Of a stretch of DNA of 64,000 nt, positions 62,127-64,000 are shown in pieces (the stretch's first letter is position 1; every line of letters begins with the position of its first letter). The stretch is from Mycobacterium bohemicum DSM 44277 (GTDB lineage Bacteria; Actinomycetota; Actinomycetes; Mycobacteriales; Mycobacteriaceae), in assembly GCF_001053185.1 (NCBI RefSeq), contig NZ_CSTD01000005.1, positions 248,001 to 312,000 on the forward strand, given 5' to 3'. The translations under genes and the position numbers were made by a program. The notes under the pieces were generated by a model. The model saw nothing but the letters and a program-made list of their open reading frames with translations, was not told the origin of the DNA and did no database searches.

Positions 62127-62597
62127 ATGGACGCCATGACCGAATCCCGCCCGCCTCTCCCGCCGTTCACCCGCGAGAGCGCGTTGCAGAAGGTGCAGGC
62201 CGCCGAAGACGCCTGGAACACCCGCGACCCGGAACGCGTCAGCCTGGCCTACACGCCCGACTCGCGGTGGCGCAACCGCGGCGAATACATCGTCGGCAGG
62301 ACCGAGATCGTGGCGTTCCTCACCCGCAAGTGGCAATCCGAACTCGACTACTCGCTGCGCAAGAGCCTGTGGGACTTCCACGACAACCGCATCGCCGTGC
62401 GATTCCAGTACGAGTGCCGCGATCGCAGCGGCCAGTGGTATCGCTGCTACGGCAACGAGCTGTGGGAATTCAGCCCGTCGGGGCTGATGGCGCGCCGTGA
62501 GGCGAGCATCAACGACGTGCCGATCGACGAGTCGCAGCGGCGGTATTTTGGCCCCCGGCCGCAGGCGGAGCACGGCCGAGACATCCCCCTCTGGTAG
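62127..62597 (+). CDS. DUF1348 NTF2-like protein
   Basis: The 156-aa protein is a DUF1348 domain: EDAWNTRDPERVSLAYTPDS, WRNRGEYIVGRTEIVAFLTR, ELWEFSPSGLMARREASIND and the ending YFGPRP. No function is established. GAGG seven bases upstream favours ATG 62127; ATG 62136 is the alternative. It is divergent from fadE2 and lies 230 bp upstream of pntAa. Confidence 0.9.
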   Translation: MDAMTESRPPLPPFTRESALQKVQAAEDAWNTRDPERVSLAYTPDSRWRNRGEYIVGRTEIVAFLTRKWQSELDYSLRKSLWDFHDNRIAVRFQYECRDRSGQWYRCYGNELWEFSPSGLMARREASINDVPIDESQRRYFGPRPQAEHGRDIPLW

Positions 62598-62827
62598 GCG
62601 CCGGGCCACAACCCCGGCGTGTGACTCCACAACCTGGTGCCCCCTACCGCGTGCGGGCGGGGTAACGAACCATCGACTGGAGTCGGTCGGCCGCGCCGGG
62701 GGATCCCGCCCCGGTCGATCGCACGTCCGGGGCGGAATCCGGCAGGCGTTAAGGTAGCGAAGCGTGCGGCCCGCCAGCGGCAGCACATCCAAACGGCAGG
62801 AAAGTGCGGGAAGCAGATGTACGCGCC

Positions 62828-63931
62828 ATGACAGATGCGCAGACGACCGTAGGCGTGGTCGCGGAGTCGGGGACCGACGAGCGACGGGTCGCGCTGGTGC
62901 CGAAGGCGGTCGCGTCGCTGGTCGGCAGCGGTGTGGCGGTGGTGGTCGAGACCGGGGCGGGCGAGCGGGCGCTGCTGCCCGACGCGCTCTACACCGAGGC
63001 CGGCGCCACGATCGGCGACGCGTGGGGCGCCGACGTCGTCGTCAAGGTCGCGCCGCCCACGGCGGCGGAGGTCGGCAGGCTGCGCCGGGGGCAGACGCTG
63101 ATCGGTTTCCTGGCGCCCCGCAACGCCGACAACTCCATCGGCGCGCTGACCGAGGCCGGCGTGCAGGCGTTCGCGCTCGAGGCCATCCCCCGCATCTCGC
63201 GTGCGCAGGTGATGGACGCGCTGTCGTCGCAGGCCAACGTGGCCGGCTATAAATCCGTGCTGTTGGCGGCCTCCGAGGCGACGCGGTTCTTCCCGATGCT
63301 CACGACGGCGGCCGGCACCGTGAAGCCGGCCAGCGTGCTGGTGCTCGGGGTGGGAGTGGCCGGGCTGCAGGCGCTGGCCACCGCCCGGCGGCTGGGCGCG
63401 CGGACGTCGGGGTACGACGTGCGCCCCGAGGTGGCCGACCAGGTGCGCTCGGTCGGGGCGCAGTGGCTGGACTTGGGCATCGACGCCGCGGGCGAGGGCG
63501 GGTACGCCCGCGAGCTCACCGAGGACGAGCGGGCCCAGCAACAGAAGGCCCTGGAAAAGGCGATCGCCGGCTTCGACGTGGTGATCACGACGGCGCTGGT
63601 CCCGGGCCGGCCCGCGCCGCGGCTGGTGACCGCCGCGGCCGTGGAATCGATGAAGCCCGGCAGCGTGGTGGTGGACATGGCCGGCGAGACCGGCGGCAAC
63701 TGCGAGCTCACCGAGCCCGGGCAGACGGTGGTCAAGCACGGCGTGACGATCGCCTCGCCGCTGAACCTGCCGTCGACCATGCCCGAGCACGCCAGCGAGC
63801 TCTACAGCAAGAACATCACGGCCCTGCTGGACCTGCTGATCAAGGACGGCAAGCTGGCCCCCGATTTCGACGACGAAGTGATCGCGGCGTCCTGCGTGAC
63901 CCGCGAGAACAAAGACAGTAAGGACTCCTAG
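62828..63931 (+). CDS. pntAa: NAD(P) transhydrogenase subunit alpha part 1, PntAa
   Basis: The 367-aa soluble domain I binds NAD(H). The Rossmann motif is VLVLGVGVAGLQALATARRLGA, and NAPRNAD-like FLAPRNADNSIGAL and RISRAQVMDALSSQANVAGY are conserved (landmark near residue 130). It matches Rv0155. In the membrane complex with PntAb and PntB it couples proton entry to NADPH formation. ATG 62828 gives the M. tuberculosis-like start; an earlier in-frame ATG at 62804 exists. The stop TAG shares its last base position region with the pntAb start, which follows immediately. Confidence 0.95.
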   Translation: MTDAQTTVGVVAESGTDERRVALVPKAVASLVGSGVAVVVETGAGERALLPDALYTEAGATIGDAWGADVVVKVAPPTAAEVGRLRRGQTLIGFLAPRNADNSIGALTEAGVQAFALEAIPRISRAQVMDALSSQANVAGYKSVLLAASEATRFFPMLTTAAGTVKPASVLVLGVGVAGLQALATARRLGARTSGYDVRPEVADQVRSVGAQWLDLGIDAAGEGGYARELTEDERAQQQKALEKAIAGFDVVITTALVPGRPAPRLVTAAAVESMKPGSVVVDMAGETGGNCELTEPGQTVVKHGVTIASPLNLPSTMPEHASELYSKNITALLDLLIKDGKLAPDFDDEVIAASCVTRENKDSKDS

Positions 63932-64000
63932 ATGTACGACGACCTGCTCGCCAACCTGGCGATCCTGGTGCTGTCCGGGTTCGTCGGGTTCGCGGTGATC
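63932..64000 (+). CDS. pntAb: NAD(P) transhydrogenase subunit alpha part 2, PntAb (5' end only)
   Basis: The first 23 codons encode MYDDLLANLAILVLSGFVGF, the beginning of a small membrane subunit. The gene starts one base after the pntAa stop and runs off the right edge. The operon order pntAa-pntAb-pntB is expected. Confidence 0.9.
   Translation, partial: MYDDLLANLAILVLSGFVGFAVI

Noticed and set aside
59992..62139. A 715-codon plus-strand open frame
   Set aside because: It is antisense to ptbB and fadE2, which are clearly coding; long shadow frames are expected at this GC content.

Overview
The window is high-GC DNA whose gene content and order match a slow-growing Mycobacterium, most like the M. 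avium complex. This rests on gene order recalled from M. tuberculosis H37Rv, not on a search. Running left to right, the homologues follow Rv0116c (ldtA), oxyS, oxcA, fadD7, fusA2, Rv0121c, pepA, treS, mak, fbpC, htdZ, fadE1, fgd2, a GNAT gene, ephF, a TetR gene, cyp138, msrA, Rv0138-Rv0149, PE1/PE2-type genes, ptbB, fadE2 and pntAa/pntAb. Genes are packed tightly, no gene-free stretch exceeds about 210 bp, and I see no tRNA, rRNA, CRISPR array or insertion sequence.

Into this backbone are set blocks that I do not recall at this position in M. tuberculosis. They are: a MarR/ABC-2 exporter operon with a phosphoesterase (15.1-17.8 kb); a GAF-ANTAR/Mn-catalase/hemerythrin group (20.1-22.5 kb); a lipid-like block of TetR, ferredoxin reductase, desaturase, SRPBCC, F420-type oxidoreductase, DUF1214, a second TetR and a sulfotransferase (24.3-32.4 kb); a small TOBE protein; a Dps ferritin; a pirin; an extra SAM methyltransferase; an LCP-family gene; and two extra PE hydrolase genes.

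Functional themes are cell-envelope and lipid work (LdtA, Ag85C, Fgd2, FadE1/2, FadD7, HtdZ, desaturase, PE hydrolases), trehalose to maltose-1-phosphate (TreS-Mak, coupled by a 4-bp overlap), redox and oxidative defence (OxyS, MsrA, Mn catalase, Dps, hemerythrin, PntAB) and several divergent TetR-target pairs with visible palindromic operators.

The strongest unexpected signal is not biological. Positions 4545-4582 match the 38-nt double mosaic-end junction sequence of Tn5/Nextera libraries at 32 of 38 bases. It sits exactly where the N-terminal ends of the divergent oxcA and fadD7 genes and their shared promoter region should be, so about 1 kb appears to be missing from the assembly. Three other genes are broken: pepA by an internal deletion of about 95 bp with a frameshift, and a TetR gene and an AlkA-like glycosylase gene by apparent single-base deletions. 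These should be checked against reads before any biological reading. Other candidates worth following are paired GGTAC-N6-GTACC operators before cyp138, a 24-bp palindrome before the pirin-TetR operon, the desaturase/sulfotransferase block, the four-gene PE hydrolase array with a displaced PE start, and a C9 tract at the start of a methyltransferase gene.
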